A DNA stretch of 63,255 bases from Cohnella lubricantis. GTDB lineage: Bacteria > Bacillota > Bacilli > Paenibacillales > Paenibacillaceae. Each line of letters opens with the position of its first letter. Positions within the stretch are counted from its first letter, which is position 1. Under the pieces are notes generated by a model that had not been told where the DNA came from, did not search any database, and saw only the letters and a list, made by a program, of their open reading frames with translations. Both the position numbers and the translations under genes were made by a program. This document shows positions 48,567-56,790 of the stretch, piece after piece. The DNA is taken from NCBI RefSeq assembly GCF_014212015.1, contig NZ_JACJVN010000023.1:1-63255 (forward strand), given 5' to 3'.

Positions 48567-49259
48567 ATGAATATGCCTGTCAAAGAGTTAGAGATGCAGA
48601 CGCCTTGGAAGACAGATACCCAAGTGCTGGTTCAGTCGAAGCTGTCGCGACAAGAGCGCACGGATTTAGGCAAACGGGCCTTCGACGTGCTGGTATCGCT
48701 CCTCGCGATGATTATCGCATCTCCAATCATGCTGATCGTCGCTATTCTAATCAAGTTAGAAGATCCGCGAGGGCCGGTCTTCTTCGGCCAGGTTCGGGTC
48801 GGCAAGGACGGTTATCCGTTCCGCATGTTCAAATTCCGCTCTATGGTTACCGATGCAGAGGAGAGGCTTGAGCAGCTGCTCGAGAAGAACGAGATGATAG
48901 GCGCTATGTTCAAAATGAAGGAAGATCCTCGCGTTACCCGCATCGGACGATGGATTCGCAAGACAAGCATTGACGAACTCCCGCAGCTGTGGAATGTCTT
49001 CCGCGGCCAGATGAGCATGGTCGGTCCCCGGCCCTCGCTCCCTCGCGAAGTGCTGCAATACAGCGATCGAGACTTCCAACGCCTGACGGTTACCCCGGGT
49101 TGTACCGGCCTGTGGCAAGTAAGCGGCCGGAACCGGCTGTCGTTCCACGAGATGATCGAATTGGATTTGCAATATATCCGGCATCAAAGCCTCTGGCTGG
49201 ATTGTCGCATCATCTGGCGGACAGTCTGGCAGATTGTTCGGCCGAAGGGCGCTTATTAG
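48567..49259 (+). CDS. initiating undecaprenyl-phosphate sugar-phosphate transferase
   Basis: The protein has 230 residues; the ATG at 48567 follows AAGGGG, and earlier in-frame starts lie in the EAR. It has KRAFDVLVS at the start, one membrane segment (about 40-62), then FKFRSMVTDAEE and the KEDPRVTRIGRWIRKTSIDELPQ region with the catalytic Glu-Asp pair of the PglC/WcaJ family. It transfers the first sugar phosphate to undecaprenyl phosphate. It lies right after EAR B. Confidence 0.92.
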   Translation: MNMPVKELEMQTPWKTDTQVLVQSKLSRQERTDLGKRAFDVLVSLLAMIIASPIMLIVAILIKLEDPRGPVFFGQVRVGKDGYPFRMFKFRSMVTDAEERLEQLLEKNEMIGAMFKMKEDPRVTRIGRWIRKTSIDELPQLWNVFRGQMSMVGPRPSLPREVLQYSDRDFQRLTVTPGCTGLWQVSGRNRLSFHEMIELDLQYIRHQSLWLDCRIIWRTVWQIVRPKGAY

Positions 49260-49370
49260 GAAATCCACTGTTGGATTGGATCCAATGTGACAATTTAGAT
49301 GCGATAACCGAGATGAATCAGTCATGCCCTCATTAATGACGTATTCTCATCAGAAAGTCGAGGCGATCCC

Positions 49371-50759
49371 GTGCAAATCGTGCTTCTCTCCGGCGGCTCG
49401 GGCAGACGATTATGGCCGCTGTCCAACGACCTAAGGTCCAAACAATTCCTGCCGCTGATCAAGAACCCGGAAGGCATCACGGAGTCCATGGTGCAGCGTG
49501 TCTGGAGACAGCTTGAGGAAGCCGGCTTCGGCGAAGGGCGATACATAGCGACCGGCAAACCCCAGACGGAGCTGATCCTGCACCAACTTGGGACGGAAGC
49601 TCCGATCATCGAAGAGCCCGAGCGAAGAGACACGTTCCCGGCGATCGCGCTGGCGGCTGTATATCTATATTCCGTTGTTGGGGTATCCGTCGATGAAGTC
49701 ATTACGATCATGCCGGTCGACCCATACGTGAGCGCCGGCTTCTTCGAGACGATGAAGAGGCTTGAAGAGGCGCTTCGCCGAACGGATGCGGAACTTGCTT
49801 TAATGGGGGTCGTTCCAACCGAGCCCTCCGAGCATCTCGGATACATCGTTCCGGACGCAGACTCTCCCTCGAGTCCGATGAATGAATACGATGTGAAGTG
49901 CTTCAAAGAGAAGCCCCGCACAGAAGAAGCGGCAGCCTTGATCGATCAAGGAGCGCTTTGGAATTGCGGGGTTTTTGCATTTAAACTGGGCCGGATCATC
50001 GACAGATTAATCGACATGAATCTGCCCATCCAGTACGAGGAGATGAGCAAGCAGTACAAGCGGCTTCCGAAGATTAGCTTCGATTATGCGATCGTCGAGA
50101 AGCTGGACCGGATCGTCGTCGTTCCTTATGAAGGTGAATGGAGAGACCTGGGGACTTGGGAGTCGCTGACCCAAGAGATGGACAATGCAGTGTCGGGCAA
50201 AGGCTTCATTACGGACGATTGCCATAACACGCATCTCATTAATGAACTGGAGATTCCGATCGCGGTCATCGGGCTTGCCAATGCGGTCGTAGCGGCTAGT
50301 CCGGACGGCATTCTAGTCTCCGACAAGCCGGCTAGTTCGCGCGTCAAAGACTTGTCCGCCCATTGGCTGCAGCGGCCGATGTTCGAGGAGCGAAGGTGGG
50401 GTTCCTACAAGATCGTCGATTTCCTCCAATATCCGAATGGCACGGAGGTGTTGACCAAGCGGATACTCGTGAAGGCCGGCAAGAACTTAAGCTACCAATA
50501 TCACCGGATGCGAACGGAAGTCTGGACGATCATCGCGGGAGAAGGGGAAGTGGTGATCAATGCGGACTATCGGACGGTGAGCGCCGGCGATGTCATCTCT
50601 ATCCCTGGCGGCACGAGGCATTCGATTCGCGCGGTGACGGACATCGAGTTCATCGAGATTCAGCATGGCAGCGAGCTGGCAGAAGAGGACGTCGTCCGAA
50701 TCTACCGCCATTGGAGCGAGATTATTAGTCTAGCCAAACAAATTCAGGAGTTGGGATAG
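49371..50759 (+). CDS. manC: mannose-1-phosphate guanylyltransferase / mannose-6-phosphate isomerase (type II)
   Basis: The protein has 462 residues with a GTG start. The N-terminal nucleotidyltransferase domain has LSGGSGRRLWPLS and FKEKP. The C-terminal cupin domain (about 345-455) has SYQYHRMRTEVWTIIAGEGEV, as in bifunctional ManC/AlgA. It makes GDP-mannose, so mannose or fucose is a likely EPS sugar. It is followed at once by ugd. Confidence 0.92.
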   Translation: MQIVLLSGGSGRRLWPLSNDLRSKQFLPLIKNPEGITESMVQRVWRQLEEAGFGEGRYIATGKPQTELILHQLGTEAPIIEEPERRDTFPAIALAAVYLYSVVGVSVDEVITIMPVDPYVSAGFFETMKRLEEALRRTDAELALMGVVPTEPSEHLGYIVPDADSPSSPMNEYDVKCFKEKPRTEEAAALIDQGALWNCGVFAFKLGRIIDRLIDMNLPIQYEEMSKQYKRLPKISFDYAIVEKLDRIVVVPYEGEWRDLGTWESLTQEMDNAVSGKGFITDDCHNTHLINELEIPIAVIGLANAVVAASPDGILVSDKPASSRVKDLSAHWLQRPMFEERRWGSYKIVDFLQYPNGTEVLTKRILVKAGKNLSYQYHRMRTEVWTIIAGEGEVVINADYRTVSAGDVISIPGGTRHSIRAVTDIEFIEIQHGSELAEEDVVRIYRHWSEIISLAKQIQELG

Positions 50760-52121
50760 ATGAGATTAGCGGTTATCGGTACCGGGTATGTAGGCCTCGT
50801 ATCAGGCGTGTGCTTCGCCGAGCTCGGCCATGAAGTCGTCTGCGTCGACTTGGACGCGGAGAAGATTGACAAGCTGCGCCGTAGGGAGGTTCCCTTCTAT
50901 GAGCCGGGTCTCAAGGAGCTGATCGAAGTCAACTCGGCTGCAGAGAGGCTAACGTTCACCACGGACCTAACGGCAGCTGTGCAGCGATCGGACATCGTCA
51001 TTCTCGCAGTAGGAACCCCATCGCTTCCGAGCGGGGAAGCCAATCTAAGCTACATCAAGAAGGCTGCGGAAGAGATCGGTCGCGCCTTGAATGGCTACAA
51101 GATCGTCGTGACGAAGAGCACCGTCCCCGTGGGAACGAATGAGGCGGTCAGCCGAATCATCGCCCAGCATGCCAGCTATTCGTTCGACATCGCATCCGTT
51201 CCTGAATTTCTACGGGAAGGCACGGCGATTCGCGATACGATGGCTCCGGACCGAATCGTGATCGGCACGCTGAGCGACCGCGTCAGGCAGACGCTCACCG
51301 AGCTTCATGCGCCGCTGACCGCCAATATTCTAATAACGGATATTCGGAGCGCGGAGATGATCAAATACGCCTCGAACGCCTTCCTCGCCACCAAGATCTC
51401 CTTCATTAACGAAATCTCGAATATATGCGAGAAGGTAGGCGCCGACATCACCCGGGTAGCCGAAGGGATGGGCTATGACAAGCGAATCGGGTCCTCCTTC
51501 CTCCAGGCGGGGATCGGATACGGCGGCTCCTGCTTCCCGAAGGACACCCAAGCGCTCATTCAGCTCGCCGGTAACGTTCAGCATGATTTCAAGCTGCTCA
51601 AGTCCGTCGTCGAGGTCAATCGCGAGCAGCGAATGAAGGTCATTATCAAGCTGGAACAATTGCTAGGAGAACTGCAAGGCCGGACGATCGCCGTGTGGGG
51701 GCTGAGCTTCAAGCCGAATACGGACGATGTTCGCGAGGCTCCCTCGCTCGATATTATCGGCGAGCTAATCGTCCGCGGTGCGATCGTGAGAGCGTATGAC
51801 CCGATCGCCGCCGATAACTTCCGCCGGATGATCGGCACCGATGCGGTTGCCTATTGCGGCAGTGCGATAGAGGCGGCTGAAGGCGCCGACGCGATCTGCC
51901 TGCTGACGGAGTGGCCCGAGTTCAAGGAACTCGATCTTAGGCAGGCTGGGGCTGCGATGAAGAGCCGCGTGATGATCGACGGGCGGAACGTCTACACGCA
52001 GGAACAGCTCGAATCGGCTGGCTATCAATCCTATTCGGTTGGGAGAGCCGCCCACACGCAATATGAAGCAAACCTCGAACAAGATACGAACCGTATTGAC
52101 TTGATACATATCGTATCCTAG
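50760..52121 (+). CDS. ugd: UDP-glucose 6-dehydrogenase
   Basis: The protein has 453 residues. It has the NAD-binding GTGYVGLVSG at the N terminus and the catalytic Cys in YGGSCFPKDTQAL near residue 259. It oxidises UDP-glucose to UDP-glucuronate, so the EPS is likely acidic. Its substrate comes from GalU at 13462, the only intact copy. The ATG adjoins the manC stop. Its 3' end carries the promoter/operator of the next operon. Confidence 0.95.
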   Translation: MRLAVIGTGYVGLVSGVCFAELGHEVVCVDLDAEKIDKLRRREVPFYEPGLKELIEVNSAAERLTFTTDLTAAVQRSDIVILAVGTPSLPSGEANLSYIKKAAEEIGRALNGYKIVVTKSTVPVGTNEAVSRIIAQHASYSFDIASVPEFLREGTAIRDTMAPDRIVIGTLSDRVRQTLTELHAPLTANILITDIRSAEMIKYASNAFLATKISFINEISNICEKVGADITRVAEGMGYDKRIGSSFLQAGIGYGGSCFPKDTQALIQLAGNVQHDFKLLKSVVEVNREQRMKVIIKLEQLLGELQGRTIAVWGLSFKPNTDDVREAPSLDIIGELIVRGAIVRAYDPIAADNFRRMIGTDAVAYCGSAIEAAEGADAICLLTEWPEFKELDLRQAGAAMKSRVMIDGRNVYTQEQLESAGYQSYSVGRAAHTQYEANLEQDTNRIDLIHIVS

Positions 52122-52124
52122 AAT
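52083..52124 (+). promoter_or_regulatory. Gly/Trp-peptide promoter with paired operators
   Basis: TTGACT (52096-52101), a 17-base spacer and TAGAAT (52119-52124). Operator 1, GATACATATCGTATC (52103-52117), fills the spacer. A weaker second copy, GATACGAACCGTATT (52083-52097), lies upstream, overlapping the -35 box. The promoter overlaps the last 39 bases of ugd. Confidence 0.8.
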
Positions 52125-52150
52125 AGATCATAAAAGCGAGGTGATCGAAT

Positions 52151-52351
52151 ATGAGATCGTATGTTAAGCCCGAGATCATCCTTCATCAGAAGGTTGTCTT
52201 CGAGACTTTCACCAATCCGTCCGGCGGCCATGGAGGCGGCGGATGGCCTCCCGGCGGAGGCGGAGGCGGAGGAGGCGGCGGGTGGCCTCCCGGCGGAGGC
52301 GGCAACTGGGGCTGGCCCTGGTGGCCTTGGTGGCCTTGGGGCAAGAAGTAA
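52151..52351 (+). CDS. Gly/Trp/Pro-rich peptide precursor with indolicidin-like tail
   Basis: The protein has 66 residues with AGGTGATCG before the ATG, like the lasso precursor. Residues 1-20 look like a RiPP leader: Y4-V-K-P7-E-I-I matches the YxxPxL motif bound by PqqD-like proteins, and T19 lies two before a possible cut after F20. Residues 25-50 repeat GGGGWPPGGGG. The tail is GWPWWPWWPWGKK, containing the WPWWPW core of bovine indolicidin followed by basic residues. After F20 there is no Asp, Glu or Cys, so a lasso, lanthionine or disulphide product is excluded. No signal peptide is seen. The mature form is unknown. Confidence 0.8.
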   Translation: MRSYVKPEIILHQKVVFETFTNPSGGHGGGGWPPGGGGGGGGGGWPPGGGGNWGWPWWPWWPWGKK

Positions 52352-52414
52352 TGGACGGCAGACGGGTATAAACCGGTTGTCCATAGACCTGAAGCGTACA
52401 AGCTTCGCTAGCCT

Positions 52415-52454
52415 GAGGGAGAGAAAGAGCTTATCTTTCTTTCCCTCTCTCTTT
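52415..52454 (+). terminator. attenuator-like hairpin between peptide precursor and kinase genes
   Basis: A 14-bp stem (GAGGGAGAGAAAGA with TCTTTCTTTCCCTC, one G-T pair) and a 5-base loop, followed by TCTCTTT. A second hairpin (ATGGAC 52351 / GTCCAT 52379) precedes it. The position mirrors the hairpin after the lasso precursor. Confidence 0.7.
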
Positions 52455-52470
52455 ATAAGGAGGACTTCCC

Positions 52471-53271
52471 GTGTTCGAGCATTGGCAGCGGATCGGCAGC
52501 CATCTCATACGATTCCGGATCGATGGCGAAGAGGCCGAGCGGATGGTCGAGCTTACGATCGGCGATCATTGGCTATCTATAGAGCATGGATTAGAGCCGG
52601 ATTACGAAGTCGCGGTCGCCGGCGGATTCGGCGCGCCATATGAAGGTGTTGATCCGGTGCGATTCGAGCCCAGCGCGGACGGCGCAACGGTCACGGTCCG
52701 CACGGATTATCGAATCGAGTCAAGCGCGGACGGCCGGCGGACGTCGATTCGGTTCCATGACTATTTCGGATTACGCACGGCGCTCTTGAATTGGTACAGC
52801 CGAGTGCTTGAACAGCACGGCTGGGGCGTCATCATCCATTCGTCCTGCGTCGTACACGACGACATGGCTTACCTATTCGCCGGCTTGTCCGGCGCTGGGA
52901 AGACGACGATCGCCGGCATGTCGAGGCCTCGCCCGCTGCTGGCGGATGAGACCTCGATCGTAGAGATTGCGCGCGATGGCGGCGTACTCGTACACGATTC
53001 ACCGTTCCGGAACGACTTCCGGGAGCATACCGCGGCGGGGCCGTATCCGCTTCGAGGTATCTACTTGATCAAGCAATCCCTAGATATTCGCAGCCGGCAG
53101 ATCAGCCGAAGTGAAGCTCTATTGAACCTATTAAACAAGATCGTGCATTGGCAGAAGGATCCGTTGGAGACGCAGCGACTTATTCAGCGTTGCAAGACGC
53201 TGGTGGAGCGGGTTCCGGCGTACGAGCTGTATTTTCAGAAAAATGATTTGTTCTGGGAGGCCATATCATGA
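52471..53271 (+). CDS. HPr-kinase-like protein of the Gly/Trp-peptide operon
   Basis: The protein has 266 residues with a GTG start and AAGGAGGA upstream. It has the P-loop GLSGAGKTT near residue 139, with LLADETSIVEI downstream at the place of the Asp-rich catalytic block. It is related to the lasso kinase at 16517 but much diverged. The only Ser or Thr residues of the peptide past its predicted cut site are T21 and S24. Peptide phosphorylation is thus possible but not certain. Confidence 0.75.
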   Translation: MFEHWQRIGSHLIRFRIDGEEAERMVELTIGDHWLSIEHGLEPDYEVAVAGGFGAPYEGVDPVRFEPSADGATVTVRTDYRIESSADGRRTSIRFHDYFGLRTALLNWYSRVLEQHGWGVIIHSSCVVHDDMAYLFAGLSGAGKTTIAGMSRPRPLLADETSIVEIARDGGVLVHDSPFRNDFREHTAAGPYPLRGIYLIKQSLDIRSRQISRSEALLNLLNKIVHWQKDPLETQRLIQRCKTLVERVPAYELYFQKNDLFWEAIS

Positions 53272-53534
53272 CCTATCGGCGGCATCAGGCGGTGGAGGTG
53301 CTCGAGATAGACGGAGAGACGATCCTTCTGAATCAGGAGACATTGGCCGTTACCAAGCTGAACGAGACCGGCGGCCGAATTTGGGAGCTGCTGTCTGAGA
53401 ATAGGACGCTCGAGCAAGTGGCGGAGAGGATCTGCGGCGAATTCGATGGCGCCGAAGCTCACCGCATTCGAGAAGATGTCGCCCTCTTCCTCGATCAGAT
53501 GATAGAGATCGGGCTGATTCATCGTGCGGGATGA
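53268..53534 (+). CDS. PqqD-like peptide recognition protein
   Basis: The protein has 88 residues: a strand region, LLNQETLAVTKLNETGGRIWELL, then two helices ending MIEIGLIHRAG. It overlaps the kinase gene by 4 bases and the peptidase gene by 11. It is the probable leader-binding element for the 66-residue precursor. It resembles the lasso B1 at 17433 in layout. Confidence 0.85.
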   Translation: MTYRRHQAVEVLEIDGETILLNQETLAVTKLNETGGRIWELLSENRTLEQVAERICGEFDGAEAHRIREDVALFLDQMIEIGLIHRAG

Positions 53535-53997
53535 GCTGCTTCGAACGTTCAGCGCCTTGATGGAACGACGGGGAGAGGTTATTCTTCCGGCATCCGGATT
53601 CAGCATGTATCCCTATATCCTTCCCGGAGATGAGTGCCGGTTCATCCCCCTTCAGCGTCCATTGGCGATTGGAGAGATCGGGCTCGTCGTCAGCAGCGAA
53701 GGCTTGCTCTACTCCCACCGGCTTCATACCGTCGAGTACAAAGGCGGGGAGGACTGGTTCCAATTCCGCGGAGACGGCAGCCCCCATTATGACGTTCCCG
53801 TGACTGGCGCCCATATTATCGGCGTGCTGGCCGAATTGAAGCGCCGGGGCAAGACGATCGAGGAGCGCGCGGCTGGACGGCGCCTGTGGTCCCGTCTCGT
53901 CGTGCGAATCCCGCGCGCACTGAAGCTGTTCGCCTACCTCTCACGGCGGATCTCGTCCGGCGGGCGAAGCGGCTTCACGGAAGGGAGCGGCGCGTGA
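53524..53997 (+). CDS. S26-like signal-peptidase-type protease
   Basis: The protein has 157 residues with a GTG start overlapping the previous gene. ASGFSMYPYILPGDECRF holds the catalytic Ser, and YSHRLHTVE supplies a His as in Ser/His-type signal peptidases. The residue at the Lys position of S26A is not obvious. It has no strong N-terminal membrane anchor; the C terminus is basic with a hydrophobic stretch. It probably removes the precursor leader, replacing the transglutaminase-like B2 of lasso clusters. Confidence 0.75.
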   Translation: MRDELLRTFSALMERRGEVILPASGFSMYPYILPGDECRFIPLQRPLAIGEIGLVVSSEGLLYSHRLHTVEYKGGEDWFQFRGDGSPHYDVPVTGAHIIGVLAELKRRGKTIEERAAGRRLWSRLVVRIPRALKLFAYLSRRISSGGRSGFTEGSGA

Positions 53998-56228
53998 TGG
54001 CTGCGAAGATGGAATCGCGGCTAACGGCGTACGGCACAGCGGCGCGGCTGCGAGAGAAGGCCGGCTTGACCGACGTTCTGGCGCAGTGGAGCACCCCCCT
54101 ATCCGAGACCGGCGTCAGCGAACCGCGGACGCTCGTGCTGCGCAAGCATTCGCTGGACGTCCAAGGGCCGAATGGCGAGCTGCTGCGGAGCATTCCCCGC
54201 AGCTTGTCGTCCGGCGCGGCTGTTCGGGAGACCGGAGGCGGCGCTTGGCTAGAGCTGAGCCTGACCGACGGGACCAAGATACGGCTTGCGATGGCGCTGC
54301 TGTCCGGCATCCGAGAGTTGACGGCTATCGCCGAACGGATCGGCCAGTGGGCGAAGGAGGCTTCGGATTCGGATGGAGAGTCAGCGAATGGCTCCGCAGA
54401 GCCAGCCTCGGATGCGGGTCAAGCGGAAGCGGGAGCAGCCCGTCCTGCCGGGCGGAGTCTGCGGACAGCCATGTCCAAGCGGCTTCGAGTGCTGTCCGGA
54501 TTGCTGCGCTACGCGGCTCCGTATCGCAAGCCGCTTATGCTCTCCGGGGCCGCGCTGCTCATCGGCGTCGGCTTAGAGGCGCTGCCTCCCTATCTTATGA
54601 AGCTGATGATCGACGGCGGCGTCTTGGGTTCATCTCAGGCGCGGTTCGCCGGCCTGATCGGCATGCTGCTGGCTGTATACGTGCTTCAGGCGGCCTTCCA
54701 AGTATTGCGCAGCTCGATCAGCATTCGCATCGGCAACCGAATGATCAGCCGTATACGCGAGGATATGTTCGACAAGCTGATGCGGCTGTCCGTCCGCTAC
54801 TATGAGCATCGAGCGTCGGCGCCCTTCATCGGGCGCATTCAATATGACACCTCTTCGGTGCAGTCGTTCCTGAGCGAAGGACTTCCGCAGCTGCTCGCCC
54901 AGCTCGTCATGACGGGGACGGTGTTCGCCGTCCTGCTGCTGATCGATTGGCGGTTGACGCTGTGGGTGCTCTGCGCCGTTCCGCTGTGCGGATTGGCCGC
55001 CGCTCTGCTATGGCCGAAGATGCGTTCCTTGATGAATCGCACCTGGAATGTCCAGTTCTTGCTGCAGAAGTACATAGGCGATGCGCTGCAAGGCGTGCGA
55101 GTGATCAAAGCGTTCCATCGCGAGGAGGAAGAGAAGGCCCGGTTCGGCTATTGGAACGAATCCGCTGTCGCTCGGGTGATCGAGCAGCAGCGGTGGTCGC
55201 AATGGCTGCAGCCGGGCTTCAATCTGGCGGTATCGGGCGGCATCGCACTCGTCTGGCTTGTTATCGGCCGGCAGGTCATTCGCGGCACCGCCAGCTTAGG
55301 CACACTGGTCGCGTTCACGACTTACCTGTCGATGTTTATCGGCCAGCTTCGCTGGAATTTAAGCTTGGTCGGCCAGGCGAACACATCGATCGCTTCGGCG
55401 GACCGGATCTTCGAGCTGCTGAACACCCAAGAGGAGCTGCCGGAGCCGGCGAAGCCGGTGCCGCTCGCGGATGCGAGAGGCGAGATCGCGGTCGATCGCG
55501 TCTCGTTCGGCTACGAGAAGGGGCGAAGCGTACTCGAGGACTTCTCGCTCCGCATTCGCCCGGGAGAGAAGATCGGCATTACCGGGCGGTCGGGAGCGGG
55601 CAAGTCGACGCTGCTGCAGCTGCTCGGCAGATTCTACGATCCGGACGGCGGCAGCATCCGGATCGACGGGATCGATCTGCGCACCTTGGCGACCGCTGAT
55701 CTGCGCCGGCATATCGGCATCGTGTTCCAGGAGACATTCCTGTTCGACGGCACGATCGCGCAGAATATCGCATACGGCCGATCCGGCGCATCGCCGATGG
55801 AGATCATGGAAGCGGCCCGCTTGGCCCGCGCGCATACGTTCATCGAGCGGCTCCCGTACGGCTACGATACGCTGGTCGGCGAACGCGGCGTGCGGCTGTC
55901 CGGCGGCGAGAAGCAGCGGATCGCCATCGCCCGCGCGCTTCTGCTTAATCCGCCGATTCTGCTGTTAGACGAGGCGACCTCCTCCGTCGATATGGAGACG
56001 GAGCGGGACATACAATCGGCGCTCGAGACGCTAAGCGAAGGCCGAACGACAATCGCGATCGCGCATCGGCTGTCGACGCTGCGCAACGCGGACCGGATCA
56101 TCGTGCTGGACCGCGGAACGATCGTCGAGAGCGGCACGCATGACGAATTGCGCGCGCGGAACGGGTTGTACCGGCAGCTGCTTGAAGCGCGCGAAGAAGC
56201 AAGAGAGTTAGAGGAGGCCGTTCCATGA
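53997..56228 (+). CDS. ABC exporter with extra N-terminal domain
   Basis: The protein has 743 residues; the ATG overlaps the previous TGA (TGATG). Residues 1 to about 165 are an extra cytoplasmic domain without known motifs, then a Ser/Ala-rich linker. Six membrane helices (about 190-450) follow. The ATPase has Walker A GRSGAGKST, the signature LSGGEKQRIAIARALLL, Walker B ILLLDEATSSVD and the H-loop IAHRLST. This architecture, followed by a DUF1854 gene, resembles transporters annotated near cyanophycin genes. Here it probably exports the Gly/Trp peptide. Confidence 0.88.
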   Translation: MAAKMESRLTAYGTAARLREKAGLTDVLAQWSTPLSETGVSEPRTLVLRKHSLDVQGPNGELLRSIPRSLSSGAAVRETGGGAWLELSLTDGTKIRLAMALLSGIRELTAIAERIGQWAKEASDSDGESANGSAEPASDAGQAEAGAARPAGRSLRTAMSKRLRVLSGLLRYAAPYRKPLMLSGAALLIGVGLEALPPYLMKLMIDGGVLGSSQARFAGLIGMLLAVYVLQAAFQVLRSSISIRIGNRMISRIREDMFDKLMRLSVRYYEHRASAPFIGRIQYDTSSVQSFLSEGLPQLLAQLVMTGTVFAVLLLIDWRLTLWVLCAVPLCGLAAALLWPKMRSLMNRTWNVQFLLQKYIGDALQGVRVIKAFHREEEEKARFGYWNESAVARVIEQQRWSQWLQPGFNLAVSGGIALVWLVIGRQVIRGTASLGTLVAFTTYLSMFIGQLRWNLSLVGQANTSIASADRIFELLNTQEELPEPAKPVPLADARGEIAVDRVSFGYEKGRSVLEDFSLRIRPGEKIGITGRSGAGKSTLLQLLGRFYDPDGGSIRIDGIDLRTLATADLRRHIGIVFQETFLFDGTIAQNIAYGRSGASPMEIMEAARLARAHTFIERLPYGYDTLVGERGVRLSGGEKQRIAIARALLLNPPILLLDEATSSVDMETERDIQSALETLSEGRTTIAIAHRLSTLRNADRIIVLDRGTIVESGTHDELRARNGLYRQLLEAREEARELEEAVP

Positions 56229-56737
56229 GTGCGATGAGCGGGATGAGCGGGACGGGAGAGCGAATCTGGATCGATCCGGCGCGGATTCGGTTCCGCCAAG
56301 AAGAAGGCGGGCTGCTGGCGGCCAGCTGGGACGGACGGAACGGAACCGTTGCGGCCAGACTGCTTTTTCCCATCACACACACGGATTCTGCGATCTGGAT
56401 CGGCGAGCCGACAGGCGAGGAATGGGGCGTTCTCTTGTCGCTGGACGGGATGGAGTCCGCCAGCCGGGCGGTGCTGGAGGGCGAATTGAGGCTGAGTCCC
56501 TATCTGCCTCGCATTAAGCGGATAACGGCGCTGCGGCGCCAGCTCGGACAATTCCATTGGGAGGTCGCGACAGACCGCGGACCCTTCGCTTTCCAGACGG
56601 GACCGCTGTACGAAGCCGTCACGGCGATGCCGGGCGGCCAGCGAATCGTGACCGATGCTTGCGGGCAGCGGTTCCTTCTTCCGGAGGAGCGGAGAATGAA
56701 CGGCAGAACCGGGAGGCGGCTGGCCAAGTGGCTGTGA
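56225..56737 (+). CDS. DUF1854-like protein
   Basis: The protein has 170 residues; GAGGAGG precedes the ATG, which overlaps the transporter stop. Blocks in order, such as LLFPITHTDSAIWIG, LSPYLPRIKRI, GQFHWEVATDRGPFAF and DACGQRFLLPE, fit the DUF1854 family. In other bacteria this family follows a matching ABC transporter. No membrane segment or known active site is seen. It completes the transporter module. Confidence 0.65.
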   Translation: MSAMSGMSGTGERIWIDPARIRFRQEEGGLLAASWDGRNGTVAARLLFPITHTDSAIWIGEPTGEEWGVLLSLDGMESASRAVLEGELRLSPYLPRIKRITALRRQLGQFHWEVATDRGPFAFQTGPLYEAVTAMPGGQRIVTDACGQRFLLPEERRMNGRTGRRLAKWL

Positions 56738-56790
56738 GCAGGGAGGATCGGGGCAGGGCAAGCTGTATTTTCGACGAAGGAGGGCTTGAT

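Noticed and set aside
52151..52351. Second lasso peptide precursor
   Set aside because: Leader and PqqD fit, but no Asp or Glu follows the predicted cut site and no cyclase gene is nearby, so a lasso ring cannot form.
52151..56737. Cyanophycin-related operon
   Set aside because: The transporter and DUF1854-like gene suggest it, but no cyanophycin synthetase or cyanophycinase is in the window.
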